63,706 nucleotides of DNA from Ruminiclostridium cellobioparum DSM 1351 = ATCC 15832. GTDB lineage: Bacteria; Bacillota; Clostridia; Acetivibrionales; DSM-1351. The translations under genes and the position numbers were made by a program. The notes beneath the pieces are model-generated. The model was given only the letters and a program-made list of their open reading frames with translations, was not told the DNA's origin and did not search any database. The DNA is taken from assembly GCF_000621505.1 (NCBI RefSeq), contig NZ_JHYD01000041.1, forward strand, positions 1-63,706, read 5' to 3'. Below, in pieces: positions 36,491 to 46,032 of this stretch (the first letter of the stretch is position 1; each line of letters begins with the position of its first letter).

Positions 36491-38845
36491 ATGAGACGAT
36501 ATAGGATAACAATTACAGGAATAGTTCAGGGCGTGGGTTTCAGGCCCTTTATTTATAATCTGGCAAAAAGCATGGGCTTAAAGGGGTGGGTAGGAAATAC
36601 CGACAGCAATGTGGTAATAGAGGTGGAAGCCGGTGAAAAAATATTATCCGGCTTTATACAGTCTATAAAAGCAAAATCTCCTGTTTTAGCAAAAATTGAG
36701 ACTTTAAATTATGAAGAGCTGCCTGTTAAAGGTTTTACAGATTTTGAAATAAGGCAGAGTGAGGCGGTTTCCGGGGGCAATATCTTCATTTCGCCCGATG
36801 TATGCACCTGCGGGGATTGCATAAAAGAGCTGAAGGACCCCGGGAACAGAAGGTATGAATATCCCTTCATCAATTGTACAAATTGCGGCCCCAGGTTCAC
36901 AATCATCAAGGACATTCCCTATGACAGGGAGAAGACTACCATGGGCTGTTTTGAAATGTGCCGCCCCTGTGCCCTGGAATATACCGATCCCTCCGACAGG
37001 AGATATCATGCCCAGCCCGTCTCCTGCCGCGACTGCGGTCCTGTTCTGGCAATAGCCGATGAGAACGGGAAATTCATTTCCCGGCTGGACGGCAGGGAAC
37101 CGCCCGACAGCCGGCAGTGCCTGGAATATATCACAGGAATTATAAAATCGGGAAGGATAGCCGCCGTCAAGGGTATTGGCGGATACCATCTGGCCTGTGA
37201 TGCGCTGGACTCAAGTGCCGTAGGAAGGCTCAGGAGCAGGAAAAACAGGGATGACAAGCCCTTTGCCCTAATGATGAAAAATCTTGAAACAATTCAAAAT
37301 TATTGCCATGTGAATGAAAAGGAAAGACAGCTTCTGGAATCTCCGGCCAGTCCTGTTGTGCTGCTCAGAAAAAAGGAGGGCATTGTTCTTCCAGAGGAAA
37401 TAGCACATCTAAACAGCTATCTGGGGGTGATGCTGCCATATAATCCCATACACTATATACTGTTCGAACAGGAAAGTTTTCCGGAGGTACTGGTGATGAC
37501 CAGCGGAAATCTCAGCAGTGAGCCCATATTTTACAGGGACGAGGAGGCAATACAGGGGCTTGTGGGCATAGCAGACGCCTTTCTGACAAATGACCGGGAG
37601 ATATATATCAGAACCGACGACTCGGTAACGAGGGTTTTTAAAGATAAGGAATATATCATCAGGAGATCCCGGGGTTATGTACCCATGCCTGTAAAGCTGG
37701 ACACAAAAAAGCTGCTGGGGGTGGATGACGCCGTGGAGCTCCCGTCGGTACTTGCCTGCGGCGGGGAACTTAAAAACGTATTCTGTCTCAATAAGGGAAA
37801 TATGTTTTATCTCAGCCACCACATAGGCGATCTGGAGAATGAGAGTACAAACAGGGCTTTTGTCCATGCGGTTGAACATTTTAAGAAATTGTTTGATATA
37901 GCTCCCCGGCATATAGCATATGACCTGCATCCCAACTATTTTTCCTCACAATACGGACTTGAGTATGACGCCGGCTATAAAACCGGTGTACAGCATCATA
38001 AGGCCCATATAGCCTCCTGTATGGCCGAAAACGGGCTGTCCGGGGAAGTGATCGGAGTTTCCTTTGACGGCACTGGCTACGGGGAGGACGGCAGGATATG
38101 GGGCGGGGAATTTTTCAGGGGAGGCTACTATGGTTTTGAACGTGCCGGCAGCCTGGAGTATGTCATGATGCCGGGAGGCGATTCTGCTGTAAAACATCCC
38201 TGGAAAATGGCATTGGGATACCTTTACTCAGCGGGGGTGCAAATTCCCCATATAAGCGAGGACGGCCGGGAGCACCGGCTTTTGGGAGATATAAACGACG
38301 GTGAAATTGCTTTTGTCCGGAAAATGCTGGAGAAAAAACTCAACTGTCCCGAAACCTCAAGTATGGGCAGATTTTTTGATGCGGTTTCAGCCTTGCTGGG
38401 TGTCAAAACGGACATCAGCTATGAAGGGCAGGCTGCCATAGAATTGGAGTATTACGCGGTGGACAGGGCTGCAGAGCCATATGAGGTAATGCTGGACACC
38501 GGTGGAACAGGTGGCTTTGCTGTAAGAACCCATATGATAATCCGGCAGCTTTTGAGTGATATGGAGGCCGGCGGCAGCCTGGAAACCATTGCTTCAAGAT
38601 TTCACGCCACAGTGGCTGAAATTGTACTGAGGGGCTGCCGTGAAATCAGGAAGACCTGTGGTTTGAACAGGGTGGTGCTCAGCGGCGGAGTATTTCAGAA
38701 CCTTACACTGCTGGCTATGAGCTCGGAGCTGCTTGAGAAAAATGGATTTCAGGTGTATATCCACTCGCAGCTCCCGGCAAATGACGGGGGGATAGCACTG
38801 GGACAGGCAATAATGGCTATAGCAAGCAGTATTGCCAAGACTTGA
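36491..38845 (+). CDS. hypF: Carbamoyltransferase HypF
   Basis: A 784-residue protein that makes thiocarboxamide on HypE as source of cyanide ligands for NiFe-hydrogenase. It has an N-terminal acylphosphatase domain (GIVQGVGFRPFIYNLAK), two CxxC zinc fingers (CTCGDC...CTNCG and CRPCALEY...CRDCG) near 100-175, a YrdC-like domain near 200-380, and a Kae1-like carbamoyltransferase domain with HHKAHIASCMAENG and LSGGVFQN. ATG lies 12 bases after ribF. Confidence 0.95.
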   Translation: MRRYRITITGIVQGVGFRPFIYNLAKSMGLKGWVGNTDSNVVIEVEAGEKILSGFIQSIKAKSPVLAKIETLNYEELPVKGFTDFEIRQSEAVSGGNIFISPDVCTCGDCIKELKDPGNRRYEYPFINCTNCGPRFTIIKDIPYDREKTTMGCFEMCRPCALEYTDPSDRRYHAQPVSCRDCGPVLAIADENGKFISRLDGREPPDSRQCLEYITGIIKSGRIAAVKGIGGYHLACDALDSSAVGRLRSRKNRDDKPFALMMKNLETIQNYCHVNEKERQLLESPASPVVLLRKKEGIVLPEEIAHLNSYLGVMLPYNPIHYILFEQESFPEVLVMTSGNLSSEPIFYRDEEAIQGLVGIADAFLTNDREIYIRTDDSVTRVFKDKEYIIRRSRGYVPMPVKLDTKKLLGVDDAVELPSVLACGGELKNVFCLNKGNMFYLSHHIGDLENESTNRAFVHAVEHFKKLFDIAPRHIAYDLHPNYFSSQYGLEYDAGYKTGVQHHKAHIASCMAENGLSGEVIGVSFDGTGYGEDGRIWGGEFFRGGYYGFERAGSLEYVMMPGGDSAVKHPWKMALGYLYSAGVQIPHISEDGREHRLLGDINDGEIAFVRKMLEKKLNCPETSSMGRFFDAVSALLGVKTDISYEGQAAIELEYYAVDRAAEPYEVMLDTGGTGGFAVRTHMIIRQLLSDMEAGGSLETIASRFHATVAEIVLRGCREIRKTCGLNRVVLSGGVFQNLTLLAMSSELLEKNGFQVYIHSQLPANDGGIALGQAIMAIASSIAKT

Positions 38846-38869
38846 AGATTGAAATAGTTTAAAAATATG

Positions 38870-38898
38870 TTTATACTTAAACAAAAGAAAAGTATAAT
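38870..38898 (+). promoter_or_regulatory. Probable promoter of hypCDE
   Basis: TTTATA at 38870-38875 and TATAAT at 38893-38898, spaced by 17 bases, in the 110-base gap between hypF and hypC. hypF may otherwise read through. Confidence 0.6.
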
Positions 38899-38955
38899 TA
38901 AGAATAAATTATTATATGTTAAAGATATTCGATTTAAAAAAGGGAGGTTTATATT

Positions 38956-39180
38956 ATGTGCCTGGGTTTACCTGCAAAGGTTGTAAATATTGACGGGAGT
39001 TCCGCCCAAGTTGAAATGATGGGCGTAATAAACAAAATTTCGGTCGAACTGCTTGAAAATGTAAAAGTCGGAGATTATGTTCTGGTACATGCCGGCTGTG
39101 CTATCCAGATAGTTGATCAGGATGAGGCAGCCAGAACTATTGATATTTTTAATGAGATCAGGGAATTGGGGATCAAGTAA
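38956..39180 (+). CDS. hypC: Hydrogenase maturation chaperone HypC
   Basis: A 74-residue HypC/HupF protein starting MCLGLPAKVV, with the essential Cys2 that binds HypD and the large subunit precursor. The GDYVLVHAGCAI segment is also conserved. It shuttles the Fe(CN)2CO unit. ATG follows GGGAGG. 12 bases separate it from hypD. Confidence 0.96.
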   Translation: MCLGLPAKVVNIDGSSAQVEMMGVINKISVELLENVKVGDYVLVHAGCAIQIVDQDEAARTIDIFNEIRELGIK

Positions 39181-39192
39181 AATGGAGGCAAA

Positions 39193-40278
39193 ATGACAAA
39201 TTATATAGATGAATTCAGAGACAAGGCAGTGATACAAAAAATTGTGGACTGCCTTAACACATATTCGGGAAGAAATATAAAAATAATGGAGGTCTGCGGT
39301 ACTCATACCATGGCTATTTCCCGCTACGGCCTCAGATCACTGCTCCCCAAAAGCATTGAGCTGTTGTCGGGACCCGGCTGTCCGGTGTGTGTAACACCAA
39401 CCGGATATGTTGACAGTGCCGTTGAACTGGCTGAAAACAAAAATGTAATCATAACAACCTTTGGTGATATGATGAGAATACCCGGAAATAACAGCACCCT
39501 GCTGTACAAAAAGGCACAGGGCTGCAATGTACAGATGGTGTACTCACCGTTGAATTCTCTGGAAATAGCCAGAGCCAATCCTGACAAAGAGGTTGTGTTC
39601 CTGTCGGTTGGCTTTGAAACGACTACTCCTGTTATTGCACTTTCAGTTTTAAAGGCGGAGGCAGAAAAAATAAAAAATTTTTCTGTGCTGACTGCAAACA
39701 AAACAATGCCCGAAGCCATCAAAGCCCTGGCAGGAGACGGGGAGCTGGCTCTCGACGGGTTTATTTATCCGGGTCATGTTTCTGCCATAATTGGTACAGA
39801 CTTTTTTTCATACGTTGCGTATAATATGGAAAAGGCTGGTGTTGTTGCGGGTTTTGAGCCTCTGGATATTCTGTATTCAATAAATGTTTTACTGAAAAAT
39901 ATTACAGAGGGCAAAAAAGTTTTTGAAAATGTATATTCCAGAATAGTATCTAAGGAAGGAAATACAAAAGCCCAGCAGAAGATGTACGAGGTTTTCAAGC
40001 CTGTGGATGCAGTATGGCGCGGCATAGGCATGATACCGGGGTCGGGGCTGGGTTTGAAGGAAGCATATGAAACCTTTGATGCCATGAAGAAATTCCATAT
40101 GGAGCCCAAAGACAGTCCTGAACCCAAAGGCTGTATGTGCGGGGAAGTTTTGAAAGGCAGGAAGCGCCCCCACGACTGCAAGCTTTTTAAAACAAGATGC
40201 ACGCCGGAAAATCCTGTGGGAGCCTGTATGGTATCATCTGAAGGCACATGTGCCGCATACTACAAATATGGGGACTAA
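39193..40278 (+). CDS. hypD: Hydrogenase formation protein HypD
   Basis: A 361-residue iron-sulfur protein on which the Fe(CN)2CO group is assembled. Conserved parts are EVCGTHTMAISRYGLRSLLP, GPGCPVCVTP near 61, and the C-terminal cysteine region (CMCGEVLKG...CKLFKTRCTPENPVGACMVS) holding the [4Fe-4S] cluster. ATG follows ATGGAGGC. Length is normal. Confidence 0.96.
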   Translation: MTNYIDEFRDKAVIQKIVDCLNTYSGRNIKIMEVCGTHTMAISRYGLRSLLPKSIELLSGPGCPVCVTPTGYVDSAVELAENKNVIITTFGDMMRIPGNNSTLLYKKAQGCNVQMVYSPLNSLEIARANPDKEVVFLSVGFETTTPVIALSVLKAEAEKIKNFSVLTANKTMPEAIKALAGDGELALDGFIYPGHVSAIIGTDFFSYVAYNMEKAGVVAGFEPLDILYSINVLLKNITEGKKVFENVYSRIVSKEGNTKAQQKMYEVFKPVDAVWRGIGMIPGSGLGLKEAYETFDAMKKFHMEPKDSPEPKGCMCGEVLKGRKRPHDCKLFKTRCTPENPVGACMVSSEGTCAAYYKYGD

Positions 40279-40461
40279 AGCGGTAATGTTCGGAGGAACT
40301 GTATAATAATTGAAAAATAAGTATATTGAAAGTATTAAAACAAATAAAAAAATGCTCTGAAATATTCAAAATTGTGTATATAATAACAAATGATATATGG
40401 AAGCGGGTAAAGAATAATATAAAATAATTTACGTACTATCGAGGAGGAAGCTTAATACAAT

Positions 40462-41472
40462 ATGGAAAACATAATCACTCTGGCTCACGGCAGCGGAGGT
40501 TCAGCCACACTTGCTCTTATAGATAATGTATTTAAGAAATACTTTAAGAACGATATACTCTCTGCCGGAGATGATTCGGCCAGACTTGACATAGGAAACA
40601 GCAGAAATATCGTATTTACCACCGACAGCTTTGTAGTAACCCCTATTTTTTTCAAGGGAGGAAATATCGGAAAGCTTGCTGTCTGCGGTACGGTTAATGA
40701 TCTGGCAACCAGCGGAGCGACTCCTCTGTATCTGAGCTGCGGTTTTATTATTGAAGAAGGATTCAAATTTGAAGAGCTTGAAAAAATAGTTGAGTCCATG
40801 GCTGTTACGGCTGAGGAATGCGGTGTCAAAATTGTAACCGGCGATACCAAGGTGGTTCAGAAAGGTGCAGTTGATAAGATATTTATAAATACCTCGGGCA
40901 TAGGCATATTGCCGGAGGGAGTGGATATCTCGGGAAGAAATGCAAAAACCGGCGACAAAATAATAGTTTCCGGAACCATTGGCGATCATGGCAGCTGCAT
41001 ACTGCTTGAAAGAGAGAATATGGGATTCCAGGCCGAAATAAAGAGCGACTGTGCACCTTTGGCGGGAATGGTGCAGGACATGCTGAAGGTAACCCGGCAG
41101 CTCCATGTGCTGAGAGATCCCACAAGAGGGGGCGTTGCTACAACGCTTAATGAGATAGCGGTACAGAGTAATGTCACCGTACAGATATATGAAGAAAAGC
41201 TCCCTGTCAAAAGGGAAGTCCAGGGGGTTTGTGAGCTTCTGGGCATGGAGCCGCTGTATATGGCCAATGAGGGAAAACTATTGATATTTGTTCCAGGAGA
41301 CAAAGCCGGCGATGTTCTTGAAGCGCTTAAAAAAAATAATTACGGAAAAGATGCTGCCATTATTGGAGAAGTAATAAATGACAGTGAGGCAAAAGTGGTT
41401 CTCAAGGCTCTCAGCGGAGGCACAAGAATCATCAAGTTGTTGGCAGGCGATCAGCTGCCCAGGATTTGTTAA
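40462..41472 (+). CDS. hypE: Carbamoyl dehydratase HypE
   Basis: A 336-residue HypE of the PurM fold. It carries the thiocyanate on its C-terminal cysteine; the protein ends LPRIC, the expected motif. ATP-binding parts include AHGSGGSATLALIDNVF, SAGDDSA and RDPTRGGVATTLNE. ATG follows GAGGAGG. A 183-base gap precedes it, AT-rich with no clear terminator; a separate weak promoter is possible. hypA and hypB are not in this window. Confidence 0.96.
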   Translation: MENIITLAHGSGGSATLALIDNVFKKYFKNDILSAGDDSARLDIGNSRNIVFTTDSFVVTPIFFKGGNIGKLAVCGTVNDLATSGATPLYLSCGFIIEEGFKFEELEKIVESMAVTAEECGVKIVTGDTKVVQKGAVDKIFINTSGIGILPEGVDISGRNAKTGDKIIVSGTIGDHGSCILLERENMGFQAEIKSDCAPLAGMVQDMLKVTRQLHVLRDPTRGGVATTLNEIAVQSNVTVQIYEEKLPVKREVQGVCELLGMEPLYMANEGKLLIFVPGDKAGDVLEALKKNNYGKDAAIIGEVINDSEAKVVLKALSGGTRIIKLLAGDQLPRIC

Positions 41473-41535
41473 CAAAACTCTATCTTAAAAAGTTGAGTTT
41501 AAATAAATAAAATATTGAAAGGAGGAAAAAAAGCT

Positions 41536-42285
41536 TTGATTATTTCCATGAAAAATCTGGGTAAGACCTACAAAAACGGACATATCGAAGTTGAAGCTCT
41601 TAAGAACGCCAATATAAATATAAATAAAGAGGAATTTGTCGCTATAATGGGACCTTCAGGATCTGGTAAATCCACTCTGATGAATATAATCGGATGTCTT
41701 GACAGATCCACAAAGGGTGAGTATTGGCTCGACGGAGTAAATATATCTTCATTGAACGAGGGAGAACTTGCTAAAATAAGAAATCTTAAAATTGGCTTTG
41801 TTTTCCAATCCTTTAACCTATTGCCGAGAATTACGGCACTGCAAAATGTTGAACTTCCCATGATCTATGCGGGTATTGGAAGCAAGGAAAGGCGCAAAAG
41901 GGCCACCGCGGCACTTGAGCGTGTCGGGCTGGAAAAGAGAATGCACCATAAGCCAAATGAAATGTCGGGCGGTCAGAAACAGAGGGTTGCAATTGCCAGA
42001 GCACTTGTTAATTCGCCTTCAATTATTCTTGCGGATGAGCCCACAGGAAACCTGGATAGTACATCCAGCGAAGAGATAATGGCTGTTTTTCAGGATCTGA
42101 ACAGGGAAGGTGTAACCATTGTACTTGTTACACATGAACCGGATATTGCCGACCATACCAAAAGAGTGCTGAGGTTCAGAGACGGGTTTTTAAAATCGGA
42201 TGAACTGGTCCGGAATCCTCTTGATGCAAGAGAAGTACTCGCAAAGTCCAACCTGGAGGAAGAAAATGAATTAGAAAAAGCTTAA
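41536..42285 (+). CDS. ABC transporter ATP-binding protein, MacB/LolD type
   Basis: A 249-residue ATPase with Walker [10 protein letters not shown], signature [15 protein letters not shown], Walker [12 protein letters not shown] and switch His in LVTHEPD. Its nearest families drive MacB-type efflux pumps or lipoprotein release. TTG 41536, 10 bases after GGAGG, gives the usual short N-terminus; ATG 41548 is the alternative. It begins a four-gene unit with a Yip1-like protein, a fusion protein and a MacB-like permease. Confidence 0.88.
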   Translation: MIISMKNLGKTYKNGHIEVEALKNANININKEEFVAIMGPSGSGKSTLMNIIGCLDRSTKGEYWLDGVNISSLNEGELAKIRNLKIGFVFQSFNLLPRITALQNVELPMIYAGIGSKERRKRATAALERVGLEKRMHHKPNEMSGGQKQRVAIARALVNSPSIILADEPTGNLDSTSSEEIMAVFQDLNREGVTIVLVTHEPDIADHTKRVLRFRDGFLKSDELVRNPLDAREVLAKSNLEEENELEKA

Positions 42286-42344
42286 AAGAGCTTTTAAATT
42301 TTTTAATATTTCAATGTCAAATTTTTCTTTAAGAGGAGACTTTT

Positions 42345-43076
42345 ATGAACGATGATTTAGTAATTGAACAGCAAAGCAATACCTTGCCAAGGCTGAATGT
42401 ATTTCAGCGAATTGCCGGTGCTATTTTTTCGCCTGAGAGGTTAATGAATGATCTTGAACAGAAGCCGAGGGTCCTTCTGGGTATCATATTGAATGTTCTC
42501 GCACCGGTTATATTGATGTACGGCACATTTCCAATGTTCAAGGAGTATTTGAGAACTACAATGGAAATGACGGCTGCCAATACGGCACAGCAAATGACGC
42601 CCGAACTGCTTGATCAGGTTGTGAACATTTCGGCAATTTCGACACCTATCATGGGCGGCATTATGGCCGGTGGCATGTTTCTGATACAGGCACTGGTCAT
42701 ATGGCTGGTTACAAAGATATTTAAAGGTCAGGCAAGTTATAAGCAGATCCTGTCTGTTCTTGGATATTCGTCGGTAATATCTGTTTTGGGTACCATCGTA
42801 ACTGTTGCGGTAATTTATATAACCGGAACATATACCGACGTTACATACACCAGTTTGGCTTCTCTTTTGCCCGAAATTAAAGGGAGCTTCATATACGGTG
42901 TGGCAAAGGTTGTAGAGGTGTTCTACATATGGCAGTTGGTGGTAAATGCCATTGGTATAGCCATTGTGAGCAAAATGGACAAGAAGAAGGCATATCTGAT
43001 TATGGTGCTTGTACTTATAGTTTATGCCGTATTTACAGGCTACAGTGAAATCAAAGCTGCCGCGTTATTGAAATAG
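42345..43076 (+). CDS. Yip1-domain membrane protein
   Basis: A 243-residue membrane protein with a soluble N-terminal 45 residues, then about five hydrophobic helices. The start matches the bacterial Yip1/YIP1-like style (FQRIAGAIFSPERLMNDLEQ). The family has no firm function. ATG follows AGAGGAGA. Its insertion between the ATPase and the fusion protein suggests a role in the same exporter, perhaps assembly or membrane organisation; that is inference. Confidence 0.75.
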   Translation: MNDDLVIEQQSNTLPRLNVFQRIAGAIFSPERLMNDLEQKPRVLLGIILNVLAPVILMYGTFPMFKEYLRTTMEMTAANTAQQMTPELLDQVVNISAISTPIMGGIMAGGMFLIQALVIWLVTKIFKGQASYKQILSVLGYSSVISVLGTIVTVAVIYITGTYTDVTYTSLASLLPEIKGSFIYGVAKVVEVFYIWQLVVNAIGIAIVSKMDKKKAYLIMVLVLIVYAVFTGYSEIKAAALLK

Positions 43077-43102
43077 TACATAATTGGGGGTAATTTTAAA
43101 CG

Positions 43103-44437
43103 ATGAAAAAGAAAATAGTTATTGGGATATGTGTTGGAGTACTGGTTATTGCAGTGATTGCAGCCAGTATTATTAGGAATTCCGGGGCAGTCGGCTCGGG
43201 ACCTGTATTTTCGGTGAGTGCTGCCGAGATTAAAAAAGATGATATCAGTTCGGCTATTTCTGCAAACGGAACGGTAACAGAGGTTGAAAAGTCGGAAATA
43301 TACCTGGATACGCCTGTAAAAGTCACTAAATTGTATGTCAAGCAAAACGATATAGTAAAAAAAGGCCAGAAGCTGGCAGATTTTGATTTTGATACATTGA
43401 ACCTGCAGCTGGACCAGGCCAAACTCCAGAAGAAGACCCAGGAACTTGCATTACAGAAGCTGAAGCTCACAGATACCGCAGTAAGTGTTGCTACAGCCCA
43501 AAACGGACTTAAGGCTGCCGAAAGCAGTGTCACATCAGCTCAAAGAACCCTGGATAATGCAATAAAGGATAGAGACAATACCAAATCCCTTTATGAAATG
43601 GGTGATAAATCCAAGAATGATTTGGACCTGGCTGAAAATAAGGTAAAAGATGCAGAAGAGGCATTAAAGAATGCAAAGCTTAAGGTTGAAAATGAAAAAG
43701 AAAATGTCAATACGGCTTCAAAATCAACCAGTACCAAGCAAATAGACATACAAAGCCAGGAACTGGCCATTGAGAACAGTGCACTGACCATAAAGGACCT
43801 GGAAAACAAAATCAAGAAGTACAATGATGCCATGTATGCCACCATGGACGGTGTGGCAACACATGTCAATGTTACCGAGGGTTCCTTCACACCAAATGCG
43901 CAGCCGGTATTTACCCTGGTTAACCCTGACAAGCTGGAAGTCAAGCTCAATATCAATGAATATAACGCCAAGATGATGCAGCCGGGACAGAGTGTAGATA
44001 TTACCGGAGATTCCATACCTGAAACCGATAAGATCACAGGAAAGGTTGAGAGTGTTTCCCCTGTGGCAAGTACGAACACCAATAGTACAGGTACACAGGA
44101 AACGGTTATACAGGTAACCGTAAGTATAGATAACATCACTGAGGTAATTAAGCCGGGTATCACCGTCAATTGTGATATTAAAACGGTGGATATAAAAAAT
44201 ATACTGACATTGCAGCTTGATATGCTCAGCCCTGACAAGGACGGCAAAAACTTTGTTTACGTTCTGAGCAAGGATAAACAAACCATGCACAAGGTACCTG
44301 TAGAAGTTGGAACCACTTCAGATATGAAGGGAGAAATCAAATCCGGAGATATCAAAGAGGGGGATCTTGTCGTAATGAATCCAAAGTCCACATTTAAAGA
44401 TGGAGCCAGAGTCAAATTAGTCGAAGATAAGGGATGA
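43103..44437 (+). CDS. Membrane-fusion/efflux adaptor protein (HlyD/MacA-like)
   Basis: A 444-residue extracytoplasmic adaptor. An N-terminal anchor helix (IVIGICVGVLVIAVIAASII) is followed by a biotinyl-lipoyl-like part, a long coiled-coil hairpin rich in Lys/Leu/Gln near 90-235, then barrel-type segments (GVATHVNVTEGSFTPNAQ) and a beta C-terminus. It would link the permease to the cell exterior or wall. ATG start 26 bases after the Yip1-like gene; 8 bases before the permease gene. Confidence 0.87.
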   Translation: MKKKIVIGICVGVLVIAVIAASIIRNSGAVGSGPVFSVSAAEIKKDDISSAISANGTVTEVEKSEIYLDTPVKVTKLYVKQNDIVKKGQKLADFDFDTLNLQLDQAKLQKKTQELALQKLKLTDTAVSVATAQNGLKAAESSVTSAQRTLDNAIKDRDNTKSLYEMGDKSKNDLDLAENKVKDAEEALKNAKLKVENEKENVNTASKSTSTKQIDIQSQELAIENSALTIKDLENKIKKYNDAMYATMDGVATHVNVTEGSFTPNAQPVFTLVNPDKLEVKLNINEYNAKMMQPGQSVDITGDSIPETDKITGKVESVSPVASTNTNSTGTQETVIQVTVSIDNITEVIKPGITVNCDIKTVDIKNILTLQLDMLSPDKDGKNFVYVLSKDKQTMHKVPVEVGTTSDMKGEIKSGDIKEGDLVVMNPKSTFKDGARVKLVEDKG

Positions 44438-44445
44438 GGTAAATA

Positions 44446-45660
44446 ATGAATATTATTGAAAGCTTCAAGCAGGCGTTATCCAGTCTTCGGGCAAATAAGC
44501 TCCGGTCCATACTGACAATGATAGGTATTGTAATGGGTGTATTTTCGGTTATCACCATAGTTGCCATAGGAAATGCAACCCAGAGCTACATGGATAACGA
44601 ATTTGCAAAAATAGGGGCTAACGTGTTAGCCGTATCATACAAGTCAGGCACCATTAATTCAAATGATGTATTGCAAAACGATGACATGAAGGCAATTGCC
44701 AAGGTAGAGGAGATTAAAAACGTGGGTACCTCCATGGGAAGATCCGGTACCATCAGGCTTGGCGACAAGACCAGGAATGCAAATATAACCGGTATTTCCT
44801 CACAGTACAAGGACATCATGCCCACTGACATGGCTCAGGGCAGAATGATCAATGATATTGACAACTCCCTCAGATCAAATGTGGTTGTAATTAATGAGGA
44901 TTTTGCCAGAGCCAATTTTAAAAATGAAAATCCCATAGGACAAAAACTTAGAGTAAAATTAGGTTCGGGAAGCTCCATGAATTTAACGGTAATCGGAGTC
45001 ACCAAGGCCGAGGACTCAATTTTTGGGGATATGATGTCCTATGAAAGTCAAAGTGTTTCACTGACCATTCCCCTGACTACCTTGCAGGCTTACTATCCCT
45101 GGTCGGATCAGCTGAATTACATGTATGCTACCGTTGAATCCAAGGATAAGGAAGATCTTAAAAAAATAGCCGATAAGGTTATACGGATTCTTGAACAGAA
45201 GCATGGCAACAAGGATAAGTATTATGTACAATTCCTGTCCGAAGTACAGGAGCAGCTTAACTCAGTGCTTGGTATAGTATCATCGGTATTGCTGGTGGTT
45301 GCCGTCATCACACTGGTGGTGGGCGGTATAGGAATAGTCAACATACTGTTGGTTTCGGTTACCGAACGTATCAGGGAAATCGGCGTCCGAAAGGCACTTG
45401 GAGCAAGAAAAAGAGATATTATCTTCCAGTTCATAACAGAATCAATTATTTTGACCGGATTGAGCGGAACAGTGGGAATAATACTGGGTATACTGGCGGG
45501 CTTTGTCATTTCTTCTGCCATTAAAATACCTCCCACTGTCGATGTTACCGTTGTTATTCTTGCGTTCCTTGGCTCGGTAGCTCTTGGACTGCTATTTGGA
45601 GTATATCCCGCCAAGAGGGCAGCCGACCTTGATCCGATAGAATCCTTGAGATATGAATAA
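44446..45660 (+). CDS. MacB-like ABC transporter permease
   Basis: A 404-residue type VII ABC permease. Domains: N-terminal helix (LRSILTMIGIVMGVFSVITI), a large extracytoplasmic MacB-PCD domain to about 275, then three C-terminal helices of the FtsX type with VTERIREIGVRKALGARKRD. Starts 8 bases after the adaptor gene. With the ATPase and adaptor it forms a complete exporter, possibly for peptides or antibiotics. No terminator is obvious, but the structured repeat follows at 45759. Confidence 0.9.
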   Translation: MNIIESFKQALSSLRANKLRSILTMIGIVMGVFSVITIVAIGNATQSYMDNEFAKIGANVLAVSYKSGTINSNDVLQNDDMKAIAKVEEIKNVGTSMGRSGTIRLGDKTRNANITGISSQYKDIMPTDMAQGRMINDIDNSLRSNVVVINEDFARANFKNENPIGQKLRVKLGSGSSMNLTVIGVTKAEDSIFGDMMSYESQSVSLTIPLTTLQAYYPWSDQLNYMYATVESKDKEDLKKIADKVIRILEQKHGNKDKYYVQFLSEVQEQLNSVLGIVSSVLLVVAVITLVVGGIGIVNILLVSVTERIREIGVRKALGARKRDIIFQFITESIILTGLSGTVGIILGILAGFVISSAIKIPPTVDVTVVILAFLGSVALGLLFGVYPAKRAADLDPIESLRYE

Positions 45661-45758
45661 GAAGCACATAATTTACGTGTAAAAAATATACAAATTGAAA
45701 AGACCGTTTTCAAACTAAAGCAATTGTAATACATAAATTACTGATTGGTGCTCAGTTT

Positions 45759-45965
45759 AACTTTAATAAATGGGCAGCTCCATTAAAAGTATATGCCTGA
45801 AATTGCAGGTGAAGCACAAGTATTTTGCTGGCAAATCGGCAGGAAGCCGATTTGAGCAGGAACCCCGAAACAGGATGTTGAGTGTTCTGCGACAGCTAAA
45901 TATACTTGTGATGAGCCGTACAAATTTCAAGCATATGCTTTGTGAGCAATCCATTTATTAAAGTT
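45759..45965. repeat. Structured inverted-repeat element, long copy
   Basis: A 207-base imperfect hairpin. The outer stem of 15 perfect pairs is AACTTTAATAAATGG with its complement at 45951-45965. Next, AAAGTATATGC pairs with GCATATGCTTT, and CACAAGTAT (45815-45823) pairs with ATACTTGTG (45902-45910). The tip branches into CAAATCGGC/GCCGATTTG (45832-45854) and GCAGGAAC/GTTCTGC (45856-45890). A shortened relative is at 63103. Both could be MITE-like or a structured RNA. The flanking 45661-45758 and 45966-46030 hold nothing clear. Confidence 0.65.
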
Positions 45966-46032
45966 TGTACGGGAGCATTTTTTTATCTCTGACATGTATT
46001 GCAATTGTCATAGTGGTCTGCATCACTCCTTT

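Noticed and set aside
45811-45910. Possible cyclic-di-GMP or other known riboswitch in the long structured element
   Set aside because: The conserved residues of known aptamers are not present, and the element sits in a convergent gap with no downstream gene on the same strand to control nearby.
45770-45961. 63-residue frames on both strands within the structured element
   Set aside because: They are stop-free by symmetry of the inverted repeat and lack ribosome sites. The short copy keeps a related MGGSIKS start, so I considered a peptide, but paired base changes explain the similarity better.
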